Shown here in pieces: positions 1-8,026 of a stretch of 22,819 nt of DNA. Position 1 is the stretch's first letter, and each line of letters opens with the position of its first letter. The stretch spans positions 1 to 22,819 of the forward strand of contig CAMAQR010000058.1 of assembly GCA_945860375.1 (NCBI GenBank). Direction: 5' to 3'. The translations under genes and the position numbers were made by a program. Origin of the DNA: Pseudorhodobacter antarcticus. GTDB taxonomy: Bacteria > Pseudomonadota > Alphaproteobacteria > Rhodobacterales > Rhodobacteraceae. The notes under the pieces were generated by a model that was not told where the DNA came from, did not search any database, and was given only the letters and a program-made list of their open reading frames with translations.

Positions 1-317
1 AGAACCCGACCGAAGGCCGCATCCAACGCCTTCGGGTCGATCATTCGGAACACAGTGGAGAAGGTATCATGCGATGGGATGGAATGCCTGAGCTTCAGGA
101 AGTCTCTGAAAACATGCTCTTTTGCGCGACCGAAGTCTGCCATCTCGGCACAGCTGGTCGCCCCGCAGAGCACCGCGACGAAGCCTACGACCAGCAGTTC
201 GCAAAGGTCGTGCCGCGCGTTGTCGGCGCGGGGATCGGGGATGTCATCGAAGGCGGCGAGGAAGATATCCATGCAGGGAACGGGCTCCAAAAGGGCGATC
301 CCCACCCCAGAATCCAT
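1..317 (-). CDS. ISAs1-family transposase, N-terminal part (cut by window edge)
   Basis: Reading the minus strand from an ATG at 317 gives an open frame of 105 codons that runs off the left edge with no stop. It contains DDIPDPRADNARHDLCELL, GATSCAEMADFG and HSIPSHDTFSTVFRMIDP. These are hallmarks of the N-terminal domain that precedes the DDE catalytic domain in ISAs1-family (H-repeat-like) transposases. The catalytic residues would lie outside the window, so intactness cannot be judged. A second ATG at 272 sits just before the conserved DDIPDPR block and could be the true start. The gene lies on the same strand as, and downstream of, the Sel1-repeat gene, and points towards the left edge. 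Plus-strand frames over the same bases are Arg/Pro-rich shadows. Family assignment rests on recognised motifs. Confidence 0.82.
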   Translation of the reverse strand, partial: MDSGVGIALLEPVPCMDIFLAAFDDIPDPRADNARHDLCELLVVGFVAVLCGATSCAEMADFGRAKEHVFRDFLKLRHSIPSHDTFSTVFRMIDPKALDAAFGRV

Positions 318-375
318 CCTGCCCAAGACCGCAAGACCCCTCGGATCAGGTCAAATCCCAAACGCGATTCCCCTG
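1..375 (-). mobile_element. ISAs1-like insertion sequence, left-end fragment
   Basis: The transposase N-terminus at 317 implies an IS end a short distance upstream. On the minus strand, CAGGGGAATCGCG begins at 375 and resembles the CAGGG-type ends I associate with this family, so I place the outer boundary there tentatively. The other end lies outside the window, so neither a matching inverted repeat nor a target duplication can be confirmed. The 43 bp between this boundary and the Sel1 gene stop contain nothing recognisable. Confidence 0.45.
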
Positions 376-418
376 CTCTCGATCTCGCGGTCGTCGTTTT
401 ATTGCGCGCCGCAGGGGG

Positions 419-880
419 CTAGCGAAAATCCATTAAGCAAGCCTTTGGGTGGCCCAGTTCGCACGCCTTCACTTTGAGCTTCTCAGCTTTCTTATCCTCA
501 TTCATCAGGAAGAAGCTCTCTGCCGCAACAAAGCAACCCTCGGCAATGCTTTCGGCGCAAGACGCGACAAATAGCTGAAGAACCTCACGGCCATATGGCG
601 GGTCTTGTTCCGCAGCTTTCAGAACGCCGAGCCGATAGCAGGAGAACGCAAACCCGCCAGCACATCCACCTTCATAGTATTGCGATGCCGCCTCAACGTC
701 ACGAGCCACCCCTTCACCTTGCTCATAGATCATTCCAAGCATGTGACATGAGACGGCATCGCCGTCTTGGCAGCTTCGCTCATGGTCCTTGACGCGGTCA
801 GCATGTGCGGCACCTGAGAAGGTGAGTGTCAATGCCAAGTAGGCAACAACAATGATCCTAGTCAGCATTAACTTGGGCAT
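419..880 (-). CDS. Secreted Cys-rich Sel1-repeat protein
   Basis: A 153-residue protein. Residues 1-27 form a Sec-type signal peptide: basic start, hydrophobic IIVVAYLALTLTF, and AHA before a probable cleavage. The mature part carries Sel1-like repeats with paired cysteines (SCQDGDAVSCHMLGMIYEQG, then GGCAGGFAFSCYRLG, then SCAESIAEGCFVAAESFF and ACELGHPKACL). This resembles the cysteine-rich Sel1 proteins whose helix pairs are disulfide-linked, and a periplasmic or secreted location fits. The start at 880 is preferred over an upstream ATG at 1018 because GGAG lies about 10 bases upstream and the signal peptide begins there. The gene sits between an IS and a tRNA gene and looks accessory. Its partner or substrate cannot be deduced; Sel1 repeats usually mediate protein-protein contacts. 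Confidence 0.72.
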   Translation of the reverse strand: MPKLMLTRIIVVAYLALTLTFSGAAHADRVKDHERSCQDGDAVSCHMLGMIYEQGEGVARDVEAASQYYEGGCAGGFAFSCYRLGVLKAAEQDPPYGREVLQLFVASCAESIAEGCFVAAESFFLMNEDKKAEKLKVKACELGHPKACLMDFR

Positions 881-1274
881 TTTTAGAATCTCTCCGGTGT
901 GGGTTGAAATGTGACGACACGTGACCTCCGCATCAAAGAACTGTTCCGCCTGCATACCCCCGTGGTTGATGCCATCACAAGTAGCTTGGCCAAAAGTACC
1001 CTGTGTTAAGAGAGGCATAGCATTCTACCGGGGGCGGGTCGAAAATCTCGTCCATGCCCCCCCCGGGGGTAGTGCTCGGGCCTTGGACTGGGCGAACCCT
1101 CTGTTGATTGCTTGAGAGGCGACGCGAGCCGAGGCAAGGATGGGTAGAGAAGCCGTTCTTCAAGCGACACTGGTCAGCTTGTGAGGCAAGATGAAAGCGA
1201 TGTGGGTCTGGCTGTGGGGCCCAGTCTGGCGCTATCAGCTAAACCATTGATATAATTTCATTATTTTGTTTTTT
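881..1274. other. Gene-poor stretch between the Sel1 gene and tRNA-Ser
   Basis: No frame here has convincing protein character. A plus-strand frame from GTG 911 gives only 32 residues before a stop and is not recognised. The upstream extension of the Sel1 frame (881-1018) lacks a ribosome site. The stretch contains a GC-rich imperfect stem-loop (1025-1072) and becomes AT-rich just beside the tRNA 3' end (1243-1275). It may be remnant DNA from integration events; this is inference. Confidence 0.5.
1025..1072. repeat. GC-rich imperfect inverted repeat
   Basis: CTACC-GGGGG at 1025-1034 pairs with CCCCC at 1060-1064 and GGTAG at 1068-1072, leaving a three-G bulge. GGG at 1036-1038 can also pair with CCC at 1057-1059. 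The loop is about 18 bases. No T-run follows on the plus strand, so it is not a standard terminator. Function unknown. Confidence 0.4.
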
Positions 1275-1364
1275 TGGCGGAGAGACAGGGATTCGAACCC
1301 TGGGTCGGCGCAAACCGACAACGGTTTTCGAGACCGCCGCATTCGACCACTCTGCCACCTCTCC
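1275..1364 (-). tRNA. tRNA-Ser, anticodon CGA
   Basis: Read on the minus strand from 1364, the acceptor GGAGAGG pairs with TCTCTCC (last pair G-T). A D-arm with AGAGTGGTCGAATG follows. The anticodon stem GCGGT/ACCGT encloses the loop CTCGAAA, giving anticodon CGA, which reads UCG codons. A long variable arm typical of class II tRNA (serine) is present, and the T-arm contains GGTTCGAATCC. The discriminator base is G. CCA appears to be encoded (1275-1277), followed by an A-rich run. Without CCA the gene spans 1278-1364. Predicted frames across this locus on either strand are artefacts. Confidence 0.96.
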
Positions 1365-1385
1365 GCGGTAGGTATCGTGGCGCGG

Positions 1386-1414
1386 GATTTAGCGGGGTCG
1401 GGCGGGGCTTGCAA
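1386..1414 (-). promoter_or_regulatory. Candidate tRNA-Ser promoter
   Basis: On the minus strand, TTGCAA (1409-1414) and TAAATC (1386-1391) are separated by exactly 17 bp. This would start transcription near 1379, about 15 bases before the tRNA 5' end. The -35 hexamer lies inside a perfect 14-bp palindrome, GGGCTTGCAAGCCC (1405-1418). Placement relative to the tRNA is good; the hexamers are only moderate matches. Confidence 0.45.
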
Positions 1415-1554
1415 GCCCGATTGCGCATGTTTTTTGAAGGAGATGTCGCGGTGATCACGTCAGTTTGCGCAAATCGGGGACTTGGGGGACTTGGCGTCGG
1501 GTCAGAGAGGGCTTACCTTTCGCGACGAAGCAGCTTTAACTGAAAGCAATTGCC

Positions 1555-2415
1555 ATGGTTTTACGTGCGTTTGTTGTGTCTGTGGGCATGGGCGTTGCGG
1601 CACTGTTGCCCTTCGTGACCTTGGCGCAAACCGGGGTTGCGACGACGGTATCTTCTGAAATATCGACCCTGTCCAAGACCCTGATGATCGGACGGGTCAT
1701 GGATGTGATGCGCGCCGAGGGCCTGAAGCACGCAGCCGATCTGTCAGCGGACCTGCTGGCAGGGCAGGGGGACGCCGCCTGGCGGGCGGTGGTGGAAGTC
1801 ATTTACGACACCGAAAAGATGACCGCGCGCTTTGATGCCAAACTGGCCGAAGCTTTGGCGGGCAGTCCTGCCGCCGTCACCGAGAGCGCCGCGTTTTTCA
1901 CCAGCCCCTTGGGTCAGCGCGTTCTGAACCTTGAACTTGAGGCGCGGGTGACGCTGTTGGATGAGGCCGCAGAGGCTGCTGCAAAAGTGGCCTGGGACAA
2001 TATCCGCGTTGAAAACGCCCCGCGTGCGCCGTTGCTCACCGAATTTGTTGCCGCGAACGACCTGATTGAATCCAATGTGATGGGTGCGCTGAACGCCAAT
2101 CTGGCGTTTTATCGGGGGCTGTCCAGCGCCGGTGCCTTTGGCGATCCGATGCCCGAGGATCAGATGCTGGCCGAGGTTTGGGGGCAGGAACCCGAAATTC
2201 GCACCGAAACCACTGACTGGCTGTATCCTTTTCTGATGCTGTCTTATCAACCGCTCAGTGATGCCCAATTGCAAAGCTATATCGATTTTTCCCTCACCGC
2301 TTCGGGTCAAAAACTGAACGCGGCGGTGTTCGTCGCCTTTGATGCGGTGATGGTTGCTCTGTCGCGCGAGTTGGGCATCGCAGCGGGGCAGTTGATGTTG
2401 GGCCAGGACATCTGA
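1555..2415 (+). CDS. DUF2059 domain-containing secreted protein
   Basis: A 286-residue protein with an N-terminal signal peptide (about residues 1-24; hydrophobic FVVSVGMGVAALLPFVTLAQ). The rest is alpha-helical and matches the DUF2059 type, whose hallmark is a helix ending in a PxGQ/SGQ turn. That element appears twice: AAFFTSPLGQRVLNL near residues 112-126, and YIDFSLTASGQKLNA near residues 244-258. The arrangement suggests two copies of the same fold. Location is predicted to be periplasmic. No catalytic motif is visible and the function of the family is not established. The ATG at 1555 is poorly provided with a Shine-Dalgarno sequence (only TGAAAG upstream). The gene sits between tRNA-Ser and the rplU promoter and appears monocistronic. 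Confidence 0.8.
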   Translation: MVLRAFVVSVGMGVAALLPFVTLAQTGVATTVSSEISTLSKTLMIGRVMDVMRAEGLKHAADLSADLLAGQGDAAWRAVVEVIYDTEKMTARFDAKLAEALAGSPAAVTESAAFFTSPLGQRVLNLELEARVTLLDEAAEAAAKVAWDNIRVENAPRAPLLTEFVAANDLIESNVMGALNANLAFYRGLSSAGAFGDPMPEDQMLAEVWGQEPEIRTETTDWLYPFLMLSYQPLSDAQLQSYIDFSLTASGQKLNAAVFVAFDAVMVALSRELGIAAGQLMLGQDI

Positions 2416-2422
2416 CCAAGGC

Positions 2423-2451
2423 TTGACAGCCACTGCAACCCACCCCATAAG
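2423..2451 (+). promoter_or_regulatory. rplU-rpmA promoter
   Basis: A consensus -35 TTGACA (2423-2428) is followed after 17 bp by CATAAG (2446-2451) as the -10. It begins only 8 bases after the DUF2059 stop codon. The predicted transcript starts near 2458, giving an rplU leader of about 140 bases. The perfect -35 and correct spacing make this the best sigma-70-type promoter I see in the window. Confidence 0.65.
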
Positions 2452-2460
2452 CGCTCATCC

Positions 2461-2511
2461 CGGCGAGATGCGAATCTCGCCGAGCTTTAATTCATGACGC
2501 CCGCAAGGGCG
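2461..2511 (+). promoter_or_regulatory. Two stem-loops in the rplU leader
   Basis: The first stem-loop (2461-2482) pairs CGGCGAGA with TCTCGCCG over 8 perfect bp with a 6-base loop. The second (2498-2511) pairs CGCCC with GGGCG around a GCAA tetraloop of the GNRA type. Both lie downstream of the predicted start site, so they would form at the 5' end of the rplU mRNA. No strong T-run follows either stem, which argues against simple terminators for the DUF2059 gene. A role in ribosomal-protein autoregulation is possible but not shown. Confidence 0.5.
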
Positions 2512-2599
2512 CGCAGTTCGTAGGCGGGGCAACCCGAAACACCCACGCGGCAAGTACGCTGGGGGGCCGAAGGGCGCGGAGCAAAAGAAGGATAGACCT

Positions 2600-3052
2600 A
2601 TGTTTGCGGTCCTCAAGACCGGTGGCAAGCAGTACAAAGTGCAGGCGGGTGACGTTCTGCGCGTTGAAAAGCTTGATGCCGTTGCTGGTCAAAAGATCCA
2701 GTTCAACGAAATTCTGATGGTTGGTGGCGAAAGCCTGACCATTGGTGTGCCCTTCGTGGCAGGTGCTGCCGTTCAGGCCGACGTGATCGACCAGATCAAG
2801 GGTGACAAGGTCATCCACTTCGTCAAGCGGCGCCGCAAGCACTCGTCGCAGCGCACCAAAGGCCACCGTCAGCATCTGACGCTGGTTCGCATCACCGAAG
2901 TTCTGGCTTCGGGCTCTGATGCAACGGGTGTGGCCGCTGCAACCGGCACCGCCGACGCACGCCGTGCTGCGCATAACAACGCTCCGGCCGCTGTGGTCGA
3001 AGCTCCTGCGAAACCGAAGCGCGCTGCCAAAGCCGCTGCTGCAACGGAGTAA
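2600..3052 (+). CDS. rplU: 50S ribosomal protein L21, with C-terminal extension
   Basis: A 150-residue protein whose first ~101 residues are canonical L21. It starts MFAVLKTGGKQYKV, and the family signature occupies residues 71-94 (VIHFVKRRRKHSSQRTKGHR plus QHLT). L21 binds 23S rRNA in the large subunit. Residues 102-150 form an Ala/Lys/Arg-rich, low-complexity tail that is absent from the 103-residue E. coli protein. AAGGA lies 8-10 bases before the ATG. The gene is the first of a two-gene rplU-rpmA operon, with only 6 bases between them, and is driven by a strong upstream promoter with a structured leader. Confidence 0.97.
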   Translation: MFAVLKTGGKQYKVQAGDVLRVEKLDAVAGQKIQFNEILMVGGESLTIGVPFVAGAAVQADVIDQIKGDKVIHFVKRRRKHSSQRTKGHRQHLTLVRITEVLASGSDATGVAAATGTADARRAAHNNAPAAVVEAPAKPKRAAKAAAATE

Positions 3053-3058
3053 TACCCC

Positions 3059-3328
3059 ATGGCACACAAAAAAGCAGGCGGTTCATCCCGCAACGGCCGC
3101 GACTCGGCGGGCCGTCGTCTTGGCGTGAAGCTGTTCGGTGGCCAAGCTGCCATCCCGGGCAACATCATTGTGCGTCAGCGCGGCACCACCTGGTTTCCGG
3201 GCGAAGGCGTTGGCATGGGTGTGGATCACACCTTGTTTGCCAAAGTTGAAGGCCATGTGACCTTTAAAAAGGGTTTCAAAGGCCGCACGTTTATTTCGGT
3301 GCTGCCAGCAGCGAAAGCCGCCGAATAA
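3059..3328 (+). CDS. rpmA: 50S ribosomal protein L27
   Basis: An 89-residue protein with the typical L27 start [16 protein letters not shown] and the core [21 protein letters not shown]. The lysine-rich N-terminus of L27 reaches the peptidyl-transferase centre in bacterial ribosomes. There is no Firmicutes-type cleavable N-terminal extension. The Shine-Dalgarno GGAG (3046-3049) overlaps the end of rplU, whose stop lies 6 bases upstream, so the two genes are co-transcribed. A strong stem-loop terminator follows. Confidence 0.98.
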   Translation: MAHKKAGGSSRNGRDSAGRRLGVKLFGGQAAIPGNIIVRQRGTTWFPGEGVGMGVDHTLFAKVEGHVTFKKGFKGRTFISVLPAAKAAE

Positions 3329-3336
3329 GCCGAACC

Positions 3337-3355
3337 TTTACAATGCCATTGTAAA
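3337..3355. repeat. 19-bp near-perfect palindrome after rpmA
   Basis: TTTACAATG at 3337-3345 is the exact reverse complement of CATTGTAAA at 3347-3355, around a single central C. This AT-rich dyad has the size and symmetry of a transcription-factor operator and makes a poor RNA hairpin because the loop is so small. It lies 8 bases after the rpmA stop, immediately before the terminator and about 100 bp upstream of the first GNAT gene. The binding protein is unknown. Confidence 0.55.
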
Positions 3356-3357
3356 CA

Positions 3358-3390
3358 GGGGATCGGCTGAAAGGCCGGTCCCCTTCCATA
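3358..3390 (+). terminator. Rho-independent terminator of rplU-rpmA
   Basis: GGGGATCGGC (3358-3367) pairs with GCCGGTCCCC (3374-3383) over 10 bp with one T-G pair and a 6-base TGAAAG loop. A short pyrimidine stretch (TTCC, then TATTT) follows. This separates the ribosomal-protein operon from the GNAT-obgE-proBA group. Confidence 0.65.
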
Positions 3391-3452
3391 TTTCCGGCAG
3401 GGAAGTGGAATTTCTCGGGCGAAAGCCCTGCATGCGCTTTCAGGAGGGAGCC

Positions 3453-3998
3453 ATGGTTTTGGATTTGATTGCATCCGTTGAAGAAGGCCAGATTTTCGCA
3501 GGCCGTTTCGTGCTGCGCCATGTGCGGCGGTCGGACCAGGGGTTGTTTGCGCTCTACGCTGGCGACCGGCGTGTTGCCGAGGCCACACATTCGATCCCTC
3601 ACCCTCTGCCGCCGGGTGCTGCCGAAGCGTTTGTGACCCGCGCCATGCTGGGCAAAGCTGATGAGGAAATCTGGGTGATGGACGGCTCGTCCACCGGTCT
3701 GGCCGAAGTTCTGGGTGTGATCAGTCTCAAGCGCATGGACCGCGGTCAGTCCGAGGTCGGTTACTGGGTGGCCCCGGCGTTCTGGAACACCGGGATCGCG
3801 TCGGATGCCGTGCGTGCGCTGGTGGCCAACAACCCCCAGAAAAACCGCACTATTTTTGCCGAGGTGTTCCAGGACAACTCTGGCTCGGCCCGCGTGCTGA
3901 CCAACGCAGGCTTCCAGTATCTGGGCGATGCCGAAACGTTTTCGGTCGCGCGCAATGCCCGCGTGCCAACCTGGACCTATGTGAAAAAGCTGGACTAG
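3453..3998 (+). CDS. GNAT-family N-acetyltransferase (RimJ/RimL type), first of a pair
   Basis: A 181-residue acetyltransferase of the GNAT fold. The N-terminal strand reads GRFVLRHVRRSDQGLFALYAGD. Later elements are LGVISLKRMDRGQSEVGYWVAPAFWNTGIASDA, which covers the beta4-beta5 and acetyl-CoA-binding region, and NSGSARVLTNAGFQYLGD, the typical beta6/beta7 block. This is the pattern of RimJ/RimL-like enzymes that acetylate protein N-termini or small amines. The start at 3453 is chosen because AGGAGG (3442-3447) lies 5 bases upstream; a longer frame from 3405 has no ribosome site. The next GNAT gene starts 4 bases after the stop. The substrate is unknown; the neighbours suggest ribosomal proteins, which is inference only. 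Confidence 0.85.
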   Translation: MVLDLIASVEEGQIFAGRFVLRHVRRSDQGLFALYAGDRRVAEATHSIPHPLPPGAAEAFVTRAMLGKADEEIWVMDGSSTGLAEVLGVISLKRMDRGQSEVGYWVAPAFWNTGIASDAVRALVANNPQKNRTIFAEVFQDNSGSARVLTNAGFQYLGDAETFSVARNARVPTWTYVKKLD

Positions 3999-4002
3999 GG
4001 CG

Positions 4003-4518
4003 GTGGTTTTGCGCGCCCATCTGCAAACGGCGCGGCTGACCTTGCGCCCGGTGGCGGCCCATGATCAGGCCGCCATTGTGGCGGGTCTTGGTGATTTGGC
4101 GGTGTCCAGTTGGTTGTCGCGCGCGCCCCACCCCTACACGGCGGCAGACTTCCATGAGTTTGCGGCGGAAGTTGCCTATCCCGGCGAGACTTTTGCGGTG
4201 GAGGACGTGGGCGGTTTTGTCGGCGTGGTCGGTGCGGGTTTTGAATTGGGCTATTGGTTCATTCCGCAGACCCAGGGAAAGGGCTACGCTACCGAAGCAG
4301 CGTTTGCGGTTTTGTCCATGCAATTTGCTCATGATGAAAGCACGGTGACGGCGGGCTATTTCATCGGCAACACCGCTTCGGCGCGGGTGCTGGCCAAGTT
4401 GGGCTTTGTTGAAATTGGCAGGTCTTTGCGCGCCTGCCGCGCCTTGGGCCTTGAACGCCTGCATGTTGATCTGTTGCTGACTCCGGCTGCTTTTGCCGCC
4501 CAGAATCCCGTAGCTTGA
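4003..4518 (+). CDS. GNAT-family N-acetyltransferase (RimJ/RimL type), second of a pair
   Basis: A 171-residue GNAT protein. It opens with LQTARLTLRPVAAHD, the usual first strand of RimJ/RimL relatives. ELGYWFIPQTQGKGYATEAAFAVL follows, in which the Q-G-K-G-Y-A loop binds acetyl-CoA pyrophosphate. It then has NTASARVLAKLGFVEIG. The start is a GTG at 4003, four bases after the previous gene's stop, so translation is probably coupled; AGGG at 3997-4000 is a minimal ribosome site. It is a diverged paralogue of the preceding gene, with a better preserved acetyl-CoA loop (QGKGYA against WNTGIA). The substrate cannot be assigned. Confidence 0.84.
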   Translation: MVLRAHLQTARLTLRPVAAHDQAAIVAGLGDLAVSSWLSRAPHPYTAADFHEFAAEVAYPGETFAVEDVGGFVGVVGAGFELGYWFIPQTQGKGYATEAAFAVLSMQFAHDESTVTAGYFIGNTASARVLAKLGFVEIGRSLRACRALGLERLHVDLLLTPAAFAAQNPVA

Positions 4519-6701
<2,183 letters not shown>

Positions 6702-6712
6702 TCCTGCGGCTG

Positions 6713-6760
6713 CCGGGGCGCCGCCCCGGACCCCGGGATATTTGTGCCAATGTGAAAGGG
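6713..6760 (+). repeat. Dispersed intergenic element, copy A (before proA)
   Basis: A hairpin CCGGGGC/GCCCCGG (6713-6719 with 6723-6729) is followed by ACCCCGGGATATTTGTG and then GCCAATGTGAAAGGG. The same hairpin-plus-tail layout recurs at 20599-20652, and the tail alone near 12255. The final AAAGGG (6755-6760) is placed correctly to serve as the ribosome site of proA, whose ATG is at 6767. The GC stem may act as a partial terminator between proB and proA. Confidence 0.65.
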
Positions 6761-6766
6761 CGAAGG

Positions 6767-8026
6767 ATGTCTGGGCAAGCCGTTGATATGATGCGCGATA
6801 TTGGTGCGCGCGCCAAGGCTGCGGCGCAAGAGTTGGCCTGCGCGTCCCAGGAACGCAAATATGCGGCGCTGATCGGGGCATCGGCCGCGGTCTGGGCGCG
6901 GCGACAGGAAATTCTGGACGCAAACTGTCTGGACATGGACCACGCTGCGGAAAAAGGCCTGTCGCCCGCGATGATGGACCGCTTGCGGCTGGACGAACAC
7001 CGCATCCGTGGCATCGTTGATGGCCTGCGCACTGTGGCTGAACAGGCCGACCCGGTTGGGCGCATTTTGGCCGAATGGGACCGGCCGAATGGTCTTCATA
7101 TCCAACGGGTTGCGACCCCGCTGGGCGTTGTGGGCGTAATCTATGAAAGCCGGCCAAACGTCACCGCAGATGCGGGGGCGCTGTGCCTGAAGGCCGGGAA
7201 CGCCGTGATTTTGCGCGGTGGTTCTGAAAGTTTTCAGTCGTCCGAAGCCATTCACGACTGCATGGTGCAGGGCCTGCGCGAGGCTGGGCTGCCTGAGGAT
7301 GCCATTCAACTGATCCCGACGCGTGACCGTGAAATGGTCACCGCCATGTTGCAAGCCGTTGACTTTATTGACGTCATCGTGCCGCGTGGGGGCAAAGGGC
7401 TGGTTGGCCTTGTGCAGCGTGAGGCGCGGGTACCGGTGTTTGCGCATCTGGAGGGCATCTGCCACGTCTACGCCGACCGTGATGCCGATCTGGAGAAAGC
7501 GCGCCGGGTGGTGCTGAACTCTAAAACCCGGCGCACCGGAATTTGCGGGTCGGCGGAATGCTTGCTGATCGACTGGCCGTTCTACACCAAGCATGGCGCG
7601 GTTCTGATCGAGGATCTGCTGAAGGCCGGGGTTGAGGTCCGCGCCACAGGCGAGTTGTTGAAAATCCCCGGCACAGTTGAGGCGCAACCCGATGATTTCG
7701 GGCGTGAATTTCTGGACATGATCATCGCTGTCAAATTGGTGGACGGGGTCGATGACGCAATTGCCCATATCCGCAAATATGGCAGCAACCACACCGAAAG
7801 CATCCTGACCGAGAATGACGCCACCGCGGCGCGGTTCATGCAGCGGTTGGACAGTGCGATTTTGATGCGCAACGCCTCCACCCAGTTCGCCGACGGCGGC
7901 GAGTTCGGGATGGGCGGTGAGATCGGCATTGCCACCGGCAAGATGCACGCGCGCGGGCCAGTCGGGGCGGATCAGTTAACCAGCTTCAAGTATATTGTCA
8001 CCGGGAACGGCACCATCCGCGCCTAA
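6767..8026 (+). CDS. proA: Glutamate-5-semialdehyde (gamma-glutamyl phosphate) reductase
   Basis: A 419-residue enzyme of the aldehyde-dehydrogenase fold. It reduces gamma-glutamyl phosphate with NADPH to glutamate-5-semialdehyde, the second step to proline. Visible motifs are [27 protein letters not shown] (120-146), [10 protein letters not shown], and the catalytic cysteine in [13 protein letters not shown] (Cys260). The C-terminus reads [22 protein letters not shown]. Length matches the family (E. coli 417). The ATG at 6767 is preferred over an in-frame GTG at 6752 because AAAGGG, supplied by the dispersed element, lies 6 bases upstream. The stop overlaps the chpT stop by 4 bases on the opposite strand. 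Confidence 0.97.
   Translation: MSGQAVDMMRDIGARAKAAAQELACASQERKYAALIGASAAVWARRQEILDANCLDMDHAAEKGLSPAMMDRLRLDEHRIRGIVDGLRTVAEQADPVGRILAEWDRPNGLHIQRVATPLGVVGVIYESRPNVTADAGALCLKAGNAVILRGGSESFQSSEAIHDCMVQGLREAGLPEDAIQLIPTRDREMVTAMLQAVDFIDVIVPRGGKGLVGLVQREARVPVFAHLEGICHVYADRDADLEKARRVVLNSKTRRTGICGSAECLLIDWPFYTKHGAVLIEDLLKAGVEVRATGELLKIPGTVEAQPDDFGREFLDMIIAVKLVDGVDDAIAHIRKYGSNHTESILTENDATAARFMQRLDSAILMRNASTQFADGGEFGMGGEIGIATGKMHARGPVGADQLTSFKYIVTGNGTIRA

Noticed and set aside
55..477. Plus-strand frames overlapping the transposase end
   Set aside because: The minus strand carries clear ISAs1 motifs; the plus frames are Ser/Arg-rich shadows.
911..1009. 32-residue plus-strand frame from GTG 911 (contains IKELFRLHTPVVDAI)
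   Set aside because: Looks faintly protein-like but has no ribosome site, no recognised family and an early stop. At most a remnant.
1474..1495. Direct repeat of GGGACTTGG upstream of the DUF2059 gene
   Set aside because: Only two short copies; no evidence that it is more than chance in GC-rich sequence.
1266..1543. Plus- and minus-strand frames over the tRNA-Ser gene
   Set aside because: They translate the tRNA and its flank; no real protein character.
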